18,470 bases of DNA, from NCBI GenBank assembly GCA_937889535.1, contig CALBZW010000004.1, forward strand, positions 1 through 18,470. The letters are read 5' to 3'. The position numbers and the translations under genes are program-made. The notes beneath the pieces were generated by a model, which saw nothing but the letters and a program-made list of their open reading frames with translations, had not been told where the DNA came from and did not search any database. Shown here one piece after another: positions 1 through 6,232 of this stretch; the first letter of the stretch is position 1; each line of letters begins with the position of its first letter. Origin of the DNA: an uncultured Candidatus Saccharibacteria bacterium (GTDB taxonomy: Bacteria > Patescibacteriota > Saccharimonadia > Saccharimonadales > Saccharimonadaceae).

Positions 1-194
1 TCCGTAGCGGGTTAGTTAATCTTCTTTATGGACAAAGTAGATTTGTGGGTCAAGATGGGTATGGTTGGTCGCGTACGTCCGGAGCATCCGCTTTCTCCTA
101 TCGTCTCGTTTTTCTAGCTACAGAATTAAATATGCAGATATCGGATCGCTACCATGGTTTCCCCCTCCGCTGCCTCTACCCAGGTAGTGCCTAA
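1..194 (+). CDS. 3' end of variable C-terminal domain (cassette C1), cut by window
   Basis: The reading frame enters at base 3, runs 63 codons to TAA at 192-194 and starts inside the VRSG motif. It then has a variable part with GYGWSRT, YRLVF and DRYHGFPLRC, and ends LYPGSA. The layout is that of the C-terminal end of Fib_succ_major/DUF1566-like, C-type-lectin-like surface domains: an aromatic W-S/R-T motif, a Y-x-L-x-F strand and a terminal G-F-x-L-R-C. This is my recognition of a pattern, not a search result. It belongs to a family of seven copies in this window. Its tail from FPLRC through the stop and on into GGAGGAAA matches C5 almost base for base. The 5' part lies outside the window, so it may be a silent fragment like the others or the end of an expressed gene. 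It is richer in C than the neighbouring genes. Confidence 0.55.
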   Translation, partial: RSGLVNLLYGQSRFVGQDGYGWSRTSGASAFSYRLVFLATELNMQISDRYHGFPLRCLYPGSA

Positions 195-251
195 TGGAGG
201 AAAAGGAAGGACGAAAAACATCAAACTTGTGCTTGCTAAAATTTCTTGATT

Positions 252-257
252 TATGGT
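252..257 (+). promoter_or_regulatory. possible -10 box of the CdiA-CT-like gene
   Basis: TATGGT lies 12 nt before ATG 270. A weak -35-like TTGTGC lies about 19 nt further upstream. Weak match; assigned by position. Confidence 0.3.
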
Positions 258-269
258 AGGGTGGGGAGT

Positions 270-647
270 ATGGTCGGAAAGATTATACCAAATGGAGTTT
301 CGCTCGAAAAACATGAATATGAAACAGTGCTGTTTTTTACTGACCTAGGGTATAATGTTGAACTTATTCCAAAGTCAAACAAAATGGGTGAACATACTCC
401 TGATATTCGTATGAATGGGTTATTATGGAAAATGAAAGCGCCAAAGGGAGAAGGAAGGTTTTTGATACCGAATACAATTCAGCGTGCAGTGAAGCAGTCA
501 AAAAATATCGTTATTGATTTACGCCGAACGAAACGTCATCAATCAAAGTGTCTCCGTGAGATCGAGCATGAATTTCGTAGGTCTACAAGCGTCCGGTGTA
601 TTTTGGTTATTATGAAAAGCAAAAAACTGATTGAATTTAGGAAGTAG
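270..647 (+). CDS. CdiA C-terminal tRNase-like (BECR-type) small protein
   Basis: A 125-aa protein with no signal peptide and no delivery domain. The order of motifs fits the CdiA C-terminal tRNase-domain family: FFTDLGYNVELIPKS (residues 22-36), HTPDIRMNGLLWKMKAPKG (42-60), then IQRAVKQSKNIVIDLR (70-85) and a terminal strand ILVIMKSKKLIEF. That family comprises contact-dependent inhibition nucleases that cleave tRNA, and related stand-alone proteins in mobile elements. I recognise the pattern but could not search. I chose ATG 270 rather than TTG 246 because residues upstream do not fit and a possible -10 lies just before it. The gene is more A/T-rich and less G-biased than its neighbours, which suggests transfer. 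It sits between cassette C1 and its own terminator. No immunity gene follows: the next item is the terminator and then a cassette on the other strand. It may act as an orphan nuclease, an antitoxin-independent remnant or a phage-type protein. Confidence 0.6.
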   Translation: MVGKIIPNGVSLEKHEYETVLFFTDLGYNVELIPKSNKMGEHTPDIRMNGLLWKMKAPKGEGRFLIPNTIQRAVKQSKNIVIDLRRTKRHQSKCLREIEHEFRRSTSVRCILVIMKSKKLIEFRK

Positions 648-668
648 TATGATATAATATGGGGTATA

Positions 669-716
669 GAGGGCAGGACCAGCATTGGATATATGCAGGA
701 CACCGCCCTCATTTTT
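669..716 (+). terminator. Hairpin and T-run after the CdiA-CT-like gene
   Basis: GAGGGC (669-674) pairs with GCCCTC (705-710), with partial pairing inside, and ATTTTTG follows. It starts about 20 nt after the stop at 647. A TATAAT-like TGATATAAT at 649-657 just before it could instead make this a short RNA of about 50 nt. Confidence 0.55.
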
Positions 717-719
717 GCT

Positions 720-937
720 GTACGGCAGCGGAGGGAGAAACCATCCCAACGATTGCTGTTGTCTGACGGATTGACATCAGAAGTACTGAAGTATAAGTAA
801 CGAGAGATGTCAGATGAGCGCGTCGTATGTGACCAGGCATCACCCTCGTAGCCGACGCGGCTAATGCGGCCGTTGGTCACATGAACATATCCGCTACGGA
901 CAAAAGCCAATGGTAACTGTACTATGGTGGTGGCGCC
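720..937 (-). pseudogene. Silent variable-domain cassette C2
   Basis: Read on the minus strand, it begins with the conserved 5' flank GCGCCACCACCATAGTACAG (from 936) and encodes ATTIVQLPLAFVRSGYV. It then has a variable region with GDAWSHT and YLYFSTSDVNPS and ends DGFSLRCRT. It has no start codon, signal peptide or upstream domain. The open frame extends in both directions only through sequence antisense to the LiaF-like gene, the G-tract and the terminator, so it is not a gene. The 3' boundary GCTGCCGTAC is shared with C6, as is the internal GTCAATCCGTCAG. It sits between the terminator at 669-716 and the promoter of the LiaF-like gene. Confidence 0.75.
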
Positions 938-970
938 GGAGGGATTTTTTGATGAAAAATAGAAAACAGG

Positions 971-1003
971 CTTGCGGGGGGGGGGGGCATTATGTGGTAA
1001 AAT
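971..1003 (+). promoter_or_regulatory. Promoter with a G12 tract in its spacer
   Basis: A -35-like TTGCGG (972-977) overlaps a run of 12 G (976-987). An extended -10, TGGTAAAAT (995-1003), follows. The spacer is 20 nt, longer than the usual 17. Start site estimated near 1010, giving a ~19-nt leader that contains GGAG before ATG 1029. Changes in G-tract length would change the spacing. Confidence 0.55.
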
Positions 1004-1028
1004 GAGAAAAAGATAACTTGGAGATTTT

Positions 1029-1712
1029 ATGAACAAGGTGACGAGCTGGTTGTGGGGAGTAGTATTAATAGCACTCGGGGTGATTTTGGGGATTAGTGCG
1101 CTGGGAATTATAGAGATTAATCTGTTCTTTTCGGGGTGGTGGACGCTGTTCATCATTGTGCCGTGTTTTATTAGTCTGTTTGGGAAAGATGACGATAAAA
1201 CAGGGGATTTGATTGGGATTTTGATCGGAGTATGTCTGCTTTTGGCGTGCCAGGGAGTGATTCGGTTTGATTTGCTGTGGAAGTTGATAGTGCCAGTGGC
1301 GTTAGTAGTAATTGGGGTGTCAATGATTTTCAAGGATGCGCTGAAGGGGAAAGTGCTGAAAGAGGTGAAAAAAGTACAGGGAAAATCGGGGCAGAAGGAA
1401 TACTGGGCGACGTTCAGCGGGCAGAATTTGAATTTTGCGGGGGAGAAATTTACGGGGTGCCGATTGGAGGCGGTGTTCGGTGGGATTAAGTGCGACCTCC
1501 GGGAAGCGAAGATTGAGGATAAGGCATTGGTGAAGGCGGGCGCGACGTTTGGTGGGGTGACGATTTATGTGCCAGAGGATGTCAAGGTGAAGGTGGTGTC
1601 GACATCGATCTTCGGTGGGACGAGCGATAAACGGAAGAATATTAATGATGAGGCGGAGAAGACGCTGTATATTGACGCGACGAGCGTGTTTGGCGGGGTG
1701 GAGATTCGCTAA
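1029..1712 (+). CDS. LiaF-like membrane envelope-stress protein
   Basis: A 227-aa protein. Four hydrophobic segments lie at about residues 5-30, 33-50, 60-78 and 82-102. After a charged linker (103-125) comes a beta-rich C-terminal domain with four repeats centred on FGG: VFGGIKCDLREA, TFGGVTIYVP, SIFGGTSDK and VFGGVEIR. This arrangement matches the LiaF/YvqF group (cell-wall-active-antibiotic response, C-terminal LiaF domain). Family members sit in the membrane and modulate a LiaRS-type two-component system, but no kinase or regulator is present here. A Shine-Dalgarno GGAG (1020-1023) lies 5 nt before the ATG. The stop overlaps the next start (TAATG), so the two genes are translationally coupled. 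The promoter carries a G12 tract that could make expression phase-variable. Confidence 0.75.
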   Translation: MNKVTSWLWGVVLIALGVILGISALGIIEINLFFSGWWTLFIIVPCFISLFGKDDDKTGDLIGILIGVCLLLACQGVIRFDLLWKLIVPVALVVIGVSMIFKDALKGKVLKEVKKVQGKSGQKEYWATFSGQNLNFAGEKFTGCRLEAVFGGIKCDLREAKIEDKALVKAGATFGGVTIYVPEDVKVKVVSTSIFGGTSDKRKNINDEAEKTLYIDATSVFGGVEIR

Positions 1713-2539
1713 TGAACGGTGCGCAGAAGACGATTAAGGGGTTGGCGGTCGCGCTCGCGATCGTAATTATGGTAAGCGTGTTGTCGGCGTGTGTCGGGGC
1801 GGGGATGATTCTTAGTCGGGTGTTTTCGCCGGATAATGCGGTTGTGATGGAGGGGGATCAGATAACGGCGGGGGAGGAATGGGAAGTTTCTAAGCTGGAT
1901 GAGTTGAAAATTGAGCTGGGAACAATGAGCCTTCGGATTGAACGAGGTGATAAATTCCAGGTAGTGGCGGACGAGGAGAAGATAGAGGTAAGGAAGAATG
2001 GGGACAAGGTAGAGATTGAGGAGAAGGATTTTGGCTGGCTGCAGTGGTGGGATAAAGTTGGCGGAGAAGTGAAAGTAGTATTACCGGAAGCTGTGGAGAT
2101 TCAGAAGATGATGCTGGATATGGGGGCTGGCGCGGTGTATGCGGAGAATTTGGTGGCAGAAGAGCTGGACTTGGACCTTGGGGCGGGGAGGGCAGAGTTT
2201 GATGGTTTGAAGGTAGCGCGACAAGCGAAGATTGACGGTGGAGCAGGAGTGTTGATCGTGCGAGGGGCGGAAATGGGGAAGTTGGACCTGGATATGGGGG
2301 TGGGGAAGGTAGAAATTGAGACGAGTCTGAGCGGAGATAGTAAGGTGAGTGCTGGGGTAGGGAAGCTGGAATTGACTTTGGTAGGTGGGGAAGATGATTA
2401 TCGGGTGAAGTTCGACCAAGGTTTGGGGTCGTTGAGTCAAGATGGGATTAGTTTGGATAACCCGAATGGACGGAATTTGGTGGAGATTGATGGTGGGGTG
2501 GGGGCGATTGAGCTGCGGCTGAGGAGTCGTGCAGATTAG
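1712..2539 (+). CDS. DUF4097-like (LiaG-type) surface beta-repeat protein
   Basis: A 275-aa protein with a hydrophobic N-terminus (residues 11-34). This contains a lipobox-like LSAC ending at Cys27, so it could be a lipoprotein or carry a signal anchor. From about residue 65 it is built of short beta repeats rich in G, D and V: LGTMSLRIERGD, MGAGAVYAENL, LGAGRAEFDGL, GGAGVLIVRG, MGVGKVEIETS, GVGAIELRL. This is the pattern of the DUF4097/putative adhesin family of right-handed beta-solenoid-like proteins, which often occur next to LiaF. Its start overlaps the stop of the LiaF-like gene by one base, so the pair is an operon. It is probably exported and cell-surface bound. Function in this organism is unknown; the envelope-stress role is inferred from the partner. 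Confidence 0.7.
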   Translation: MNGAQKTIKGLAVALAIVIMVSVLSACVGAGMILSRVFSPDNAVVMEGDQITAGEEWEVSKLDELKIELGTMSLRIERGDKFQVVADEEKIEVRKNGDKVEIEEKDFGWLQWWDKVGGEVKVVLPEAVEIQKMMLDMGAGAVYAENLVAEELDLDLGAGRAEFDGLKVARQAKIDGGAGVLIVRGAEMGKLDLDMGVGKVEIETSLSGDSKVSAGVGKLELTLVGGEDDYRVKFDQGLGSLSQDGISLDNPNGRNLVEIDGGVGAIELRLRSRAD

Positions 2540-2579
2540 CTTTCGTGGCTGTGTCTAGGCGAATACGATAGAGATATGG

Positions 2580-2585
2580 TATAAT
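2580..2585 (+). promoter_or_regulatory. -10 box of argS, leaderless
   Basis: A perfect TATAAT with upstream TGG (extended -10). Only 6 nt separate it from ATG 2592, so transcription should start at or beside the A of the start codon. No Shine-Dalgarno is possible. Confidence 0.75.
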
Positions 2586-2591
2586 ATTGGA

Positions 2592-4298
2592 ATGGAAGAA
2601 ATTCGGAAACAGTTAGCTGAGACAGTAAAGCGGCTTTTTGGGGTAGAGATTGAGCCGGAAGTGACACCGGCACCAGAGGAGACGGGGGCGGATTACGCGA
2701 GTAACGTGGCGATGAAATTGGCGAAAGAGGTACATAAGAACCCGCGGGACGTGGCGAGCATGTTGGCTGAGGCGATGTCGGAAGGCATGTTTAGGGTTGA
2801 AGTGGCGGGGCCGGGTTTCTTGAATTTTATATCACCAGACGAATATTATGATGAGAAAATGGCGGCTGATGAGGGGGAGTTTATATCACTAGATGAATAT
2901 TCTGGGAAAATGGTGGTGGCGGAGTTTTCTGATCCCAATCCGTTTAAGGTGTTACATGTAGGGCATTTGTATACGTCGGTCGTGGGGGATAGTATTTCGC
3001 GACTATTGGAGCTCGCTGGAGCGAAAGTGGTGCGGGCGAACTTTGGGGGGGACGTGGGGCTGCATGTCGCGAAGACTCTGTATGCTTTGCGGAAGCGTGC
3101 GATTGAGACTTTGACGATTGAGGAGATTGCGGAATGTTATGTTGAGGGGACGCGGGCGTATGATGAAGATGAGGTGGCGAAAGAAGAAATTACGGAATTG
3201 AACAAAATTATTTACGCTTTGGCGGAGCTGGGCGAAGAAAAGTGTCAGGAACGGTTGGAGCTCGAGATGGTGGCAGAGGATTTTGGGCGATCAACGGCAG
3301 AGATTGCGCAGATTTCTGGGCTGTATTGGCAGGGGCGAGAGCTGAGTTATGAGTATTTTAAGGATTTTTATGGGCAGATTGGGGTGAAGTTTGATAAGTT
3401 CTATCCGGAGTCGAGCGTGGCTGATCGGGGGCTGGCTGAAGTACGGGAGCATGTGGGGAGCGTGTATGAGGAGAGCGAGGGGGCGATCGTGTTTCGGGGA
3501 GATAAGGTGGGACTGCATACGCGAGTGTTTATCAATGCGCAAGGGGTGCCGACGTACGAAGCGAAAGATGTGGGGCTGATTTTTACGAAGTGGGATGACT
3601 GGCATTTTGACGAGTCGGTGGTGATTACAGGGAATGAGCAGACGGAATATATGAAAGTGGTGTTGGCGAGCGTGAAGGAATATGCGCCGGAACTTACAGA
3701 GCGGACACGGCATTTGACGCATGGGATGGTGAAATTGCCGGGGAATGTGAAGATGAGCTCGAGGAAGGGGAACTTCCTCAAAGCAGTTGATGTTATCCAA
3801 ATGGTTAGACAGGAGTTGGCGCAAACTTCAGTTAACGATTTGATTACGTTGGCTGCCATTAAATATGCGTTTTTGAAGTATAAAATGGGGGGCGATATCG
3901 TGTTCGACCCGAAAGAGTCGGTGGCGGTAAATGGGAATTCGGGTGTATACTTATTGTATTCAGCGGTGCGAGCGAAGAAGATTTTGCAGAAGCTAGGGAA
4001 TAATGAGCGGGGCGAACAAAAGGATTTGGATGAGAACGAACGAAAGTTTGTGCGGAGATTGAGTAAAAAACTTGTTCAGTATGGTGATGTACTGGGTGAA
4101 GCAGTCAGTGAGAAGGCGCCATATAAATTGTGCACATATTTGTATGAGTTGGCGCAGGAGTTTTCGCGGTTTTATGAGCAGGTGCGAGTGGTTGGAGGGG
4201 GGCATGAAGATGCGACAGAGAAGTACGTACGGGTGTATGTGAGGGTGATGGAACAGGGGTTGGGGCTGTTGGGGATTGAAGTGCCGGAAGAGATGTAA
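2592..4298 (+). CDS. argS: Arginyl-tRNA synthetase
   Basis: A 568-aa class I aminoacyl-tRNA synthetase that charges tRNA-Arg with arginine in the cytoplasm. The N-terminal Add-1-like domain spans about residues 1-100. The ATP-binding signature is LHVGH (121-125, HIGH type), preceded by FSDPNPFKVLH. NFGGDVGLH (150-158) and DVGLIFTKWDDW follow. The second signature is KMSSRKGN (387-394, KMSKS type). The C-terminal DALR anticodon-binding domain ends in LYELAQEFSRFYEQVRV...GLLGIEVPEEM, as expected for ArgRS. Length is normal for the family. It is a single-gene unit driven by a TATAAT box 6 nt upstream. The stop codon is followed at once by hairpin element E1, which is the only candidate for ending its transcript. 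Confidence 0.95.
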   Translation: MEEIRKQLAETVKRLFGVEIEPEVTPAPEETGADYASNVAMKLAKEVHKNPRDVASMLAEAMSEGMFRVEVAGPGFLNFISPDEYYDEKMAADEGEFISLDEYSGKMVVAEFSDPNPFKVLHVGHLYTSVVGDSISRLLELAGAKVVRANFGGDVGLHVAKTLYALRKRAIETLTIEEIAECYVEGTRAYDEDEVAKEEITELNKIIYALAELGEEKCQERLELEMVAEDFGRSTAEIAQISGLYWQGRELSYEYFKDFYGQIGVKFDKFYPESSVADRGLAEVREHVGSVYEESEGAIVFRGDKVGLHTRVFINAQGVPTYEAKDVGLIFTKWDDWHFDESVVITGNEQTEYMKVVLASVKEYAPELTERTRHLTHGMVKLPGNVKMSSRKGNFLKAVDVIQMVRQELAQTSVNDLITLAAIKYAFLKYKMGGDIVFDPKESVAVNGNSGVYLLYSAVRAKKILQKLGNNERGEQKDLDENERKFVRRLSKKLVQYGDVLGEAVSEKAPYKLCTYLYELAQEFSRFYEQVRVVGGGHEDATEKYVRVYVRVMEQGLGLLGIEVPEEM

Positions 4299-4594
4299 GG
4301 GTTTGGTGTTTGTAATCTTCTAATCGACCATATTATCTTACTCTAGCTATACTTTCTGGAATATAAAGACGCTGAACCGGATTTTAGGCTTCAGTTTTAG
4401 CAAAAAGTCAGCGCAAACTTGTTCTGCGGAACTTTTTGCAATCCGTAGGAAAAACTGAAGCCTAAAATCAGACGTGAAACGTCCCATTCCAGAAAGTATA
4501 GCTAGAGTAATATATAGTCTGCTTAATTAAGGATTATAGAACATTAATTCACCTCTGTTAGGGTAAGGTTGAACTAGTAACGTAGGAACAAGTT
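4299..4594 (+). repeat. Large hairpin element E1 (inner segment inverted)
   Basis: It starts directly after the argS stop with GGGTTTGGTG. Perfect 25-bp inverted repeats at 4338-4362 and 4486-4510 enclose 123 bp. Inside, a 17-bp perfect stem pairs 4382-4398 with 4451-4467, and an apical hairpin carries GTCAGC (4407-4412) and GGAAC (4428-4432). The 3' flank has TTAATTAAGGATTATA, then two small hairpins ending at ACAAGTT. E2 (13041-13332) and E3 (17123-17412) share the plan. The flanks of E1 match them directly, but the 123 bp between the repeats match only as the reverse complement. It may also work as a 3'-UTR structure or terminator of argS. No coding potential is seen. Confidence 0.8.
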
Positions 4595-4816
4595 GGGGTA
4601 GAGGCAGCGGAGGGGGAGACCATTCCAGCGGTCATAGTAGCTTGATGGATAGATTTCACTCGGATTAATACCTAGGCTGTAAGTAGAGGGCGCAGATCTA
4701 ATCGTACGCGACCAACTATAGCCGTAGGAGCCGACATAGTTAGCGTAACCGTAGCTGATGCCAACATACCCACTACGGACAAAAGCCAATGGTAACTGTA
4801 CTATGGTGGTGGCGCC
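4574..4816 (-). pseudogene. Silent variable-domain cassette C3
   Basis: On the minus strand it begins with the conserved flank from 4815 and encodes ATTIVQLPLAFVRSGYV. It then has a variable region rich in Tyr and Gly (GISYGYANYVGSYGYSWSRT) and YSLGINPSEIYPSSYYDRWNGLPLRC. It ends LYPNLFLRY with TAG at 4574-4576. There is no start codon or export signal. The frame continues upstream only through a few codons of unrelated sequence. The 3' tail reads into the last small hairpin of E1, so the cassette and hairpin element abut or overlap. The DNA at both ends matches C2, C6 and C7. Confidence 0.75.
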
Positions 4817-4838
4817 GGTAGAGGGGATGGGGTTATGA

Positions 4839-4844
4839 TAGAAT
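4839..4844 (+). promoter_or_regulatory. possible -10 box for a small ORF
   Basis: TGATAGAAT gives an extended -10 (TAGAAT at 4839-4844), 10 nt before ATG 4855. This is the same near-leaderless layout as the recognised genes in the window. Confidence 0.35.
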
Positions 4845-4854
4845 AAGCTTGTGG

Positions 4855-4980
4855 ATGGTTAAGTATCCATGGGAACCGAGGGAAGCGTTTGAGGTTAAGC
4901 TCCAGCTGTCGAAAGTTCTCTTAGATAGAGATCGTGAAGTTGCTCTCTCAAGTTTTGGGCTTAAAAATAAGGGAGAATAG
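4855..4980 (+). CDS. Small 41-aa ORF of unknown function
   Basis: ATG 4855 to TAG 4978-4980 encodes 41 residues, beginning MVKYPWEPREAF. It is amphipathic and charged: VKLQLSKVLLDRDREVALSSFG followed by LKNKGE. There is no signal peptide, membrane segment or recognised domain. Support comes from the good -10-like box just upstream and a protein-like composition. It lies in the island between cassettes C3 and C4. The same frame stays open past the stop codon into C4, which is probably chance. It could be a real small protein, or the surviving N-terminus of a gene broken by cassette rearrangement. Confidence 0.4.
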   Translation: MVKYPWEPREAFEVKLQLSKVLLDRDREVALSSFGLKNKGE

Positions 4981-5056
4981 TTGAACTGGCTTCGTTCATG
5001 GATGAGGTCAGATAGAGTCAGCTTCTTTTGTCTGTGTTGCCTAGATGTTTTATTTC

Positions 5057-5240
5057 TGGCTTTTGTCCGTAGCGGGTATGTGAATTTGGGCGGTGGTAAT
5101 ATCAACAACGTCGGTAACAACGGTTATGGTTGGTCGAGTACGGCTATTTCGACGTCGTTGGCCTATAGGTGGCGGTGGACTCCTACGTCAGTTAGTACAG
5201 AGGGTGACCCTAGCCGCTTTTACGGTTTCCCCCTCCGCTG
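5057..5240 (+). pseudogene. Silent variable-domain cassette C4, altered end
   Basis: It encodes LAFVRSGYVNLGGGNINNVGN, then NGYGWSSTA, a variable stretch and SRFYGFPLRW. Its 5' conserved block is short, beginning at TGGCTTTTGTCCGTAGCGGG (5057-5076). The longer flank seen in C2, C3, C6 and C7 is missing. At the 3' end the usual TGC (Cys) of FPLRC is TGG, and the sequence after it is unrelated to any other cassette, so recombination or insertion happened at that point. The frame is open from 4981 to 5331, but the part before LAFVRSG has no export signal or domain. Treated as a non-expressed fragment. Confidence 0.65.
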
Positions 5241-5273
5241 GGGTGGCCGCGGTGCGGTGCCGATCTTTGAGAT

Positions 5274-5307
5274 GACCCTGCTAGGTCTGGCGGGGTCACT
5301 GGTTTTT
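5274..5307 (+). terminator. Possible terminator after cassette C4
   Basis: GACCCTGCTA pairs with TGGCGGGGTC (two G-T pairs) in a hairpin at 5274-5297. A five-T run follows at 5303-5307 after a 5-nt gap. The gap makes it an imperfect intrinsic terminator. The bases from here to the orn promoter hold nothing I can name. Confidence 0.4.
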
Positions 5308-5362
5308 GTTTGTAGCGGAAGGCTTGAATAAAGTAAGAATGGCGGATGTCGGAATAATGTGT

Positions 5363-5368
5363 TACAAT
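5363..5368 (+). promoter_or_regulatory. -10 box of orn operon, leaderless
   Basis: TACAAT ends 7 nt before ATG 5376, so the transcript should begin at or next to the start codon. No convincing -35 seen. Confidence 0.6.
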
Positions 5369-5375
5369 ATAGAAT

Positions 5376-5918
5376 ATGAAAAAAGCTAAGTTGCTATGGG
5401 TTGATTTAGAGATGACAGGTTTGGATCCGGAGAAGGATCGGATTTTGGAGATTGCGGCGATAGCAACAGGTTGGGACTTGGAGCCTATAGTGCGAGGAGA
5501 TGAGCGGGCGGAGATGACGGCGGTGGTGAAAGTGTCGGAAGAGTTAATGCGCGAGCGAATGGTAGGGGAGTTTTGGGAGAAGAATGCGGAAAGCCGAGAT
5601 GGGCTGATGGCGCAGAACGCCGAGGGGAAAAGTGCGAAAACGGTCGAAGGGGAATTATTGGCTTTTATTGATAAATGGTTGGGCGATGAGGTAATTTTGG
5701 CGGGGAATTCGATTCATCAAGATCGGAAGTTCATTGATCGAGAGTGGCCGGAGGTGGCGAAGCGTTTGCATTATCGGATGTTGGATGTGAGTGCGTGGAA
5801 GGTGGTATTTGAGGGGAAGTATGGGAAGCGATTCACGAAACGGGAGGCGCATCGGGCGCTGGATGATATTAGGGGAAGTATAGAAGAGTTAAGGTGGTAT
5901 TTGGAGATGATAAAATGA
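5376..5918 (+). CDS. orn: Oligoribonuclease (DEDDh 3'-5' exoribonuclease)
   Basis: A 180-aa protein, the normal length for Orn, which degrades 2-5-nt RNA products to mononucleotides in the cytoplasm. All catalytic motifs are present: DLEMTGLD (Asp10, Glu12), GNSIHQDRKFI (Asp116), YRMLDVS and HRALDDIRGSI (His159 and Asp163/164). These fit the DEDDh exonuclease superfamily and the Orn signature. It is the first gene of a tight cluster. Its TGA overlaps the ATG of the YjbR-like gene (ATGA), so the two are translationally coupled. The promoter is a TACAAT box 7 nt upstream with no room for a ribosome binding site. Confidence 0.93.
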   Translation: MKKAKLLWVDLEMTGLDPEKDRILEIAAIATGWDLEPIVRGDERAEMTAVVKVSEELMRERMVGEFWEKNAESRDGLMAQNAEGKSAKTVEGELLAFIDKWLGDEVILAGNSIHQDRKFIDREWPEVAKRLHYRMLDVSAWKVVFEGKYGKRFTKREAHRALDDIRGSIEELRWYLEMIK

Positions 5919-6229
5919 TTGATGTGAAGAAAATTACGGGAATCGGGGGGTACGAGGAGAAGGAATGGAAAGATGGCGATGAGGTCGATCGGATTTATGT
6001 GACCGAGGAGAATGAAAAGGCGTTTCTCGTGGTGCGGCCGAAAACGATTGAAGTGAGGTGTGAGAAAAATCTGGGGAGGAAGTTGCGCGAGGAGTATGAG
6101 AGCGTGATGGAGAGCCGGTATTTTGGACGAGGCGGGATTGAGCTGGTGATGTGTGGGCAGATGGAAGATGCGGAAATTGAGGATCTAGTGCGACTGAGTT
6201 ATAATTTGACCTTGGCGGAGCAGCAATAG
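5915..6229 (+). CDS. MmcQ/YjbR-like DNA-binding-fold protein
   Basis: A 104-aa protein. ATG 5915 is chosen over an upstream in-frame codon because it makes the ATGA overlap with the orn stop. The C-terminal half, FLVVRPKTIEVRCEKNLGRKLREEY...GIELVMCGQMEDAEIEDLVRLSYNLT, follows the MmcQ/YjbR family plan: a strand with V-R-C, a helix with LREEY, a strand, then a closing helix ending L-S-Y-x-L. YjbR has a CyaY-like double-wing fold. Its function is not established. The conserved W/H region before the last strand looks reduced here. It is co-transcribed with orn and lies 3 nt before the next gene. Confidence 0.65.
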   Translation: MIDVKKITGIGGYEEKEWKDGDEVDRIYVTEENEKAFLVVRPKTIEVRCEKNLGRKLREEYESVMESRYFGRGGIELVMCGQMEDAEIEDLVRLSYNLTLAEQQ

Positions 6230-6232
6230 GCT

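Noticed and set aside
539..1333. Long minus-strand frame containing cassette C2
   Set aside because: Outside the cassette it is the antisense of the LiaF-like gene, the G-tract and the terminator; it is low in complexity and has no promoter or ribosome site.
4981..5331. Frame joining codons upstream of C4 to the cassette and beyond
   Set aside because: The part before LAFVRSG has no export signal or known domain, and the part after FPLRW is unlike other cassettes. Only the cassette portion is supported.
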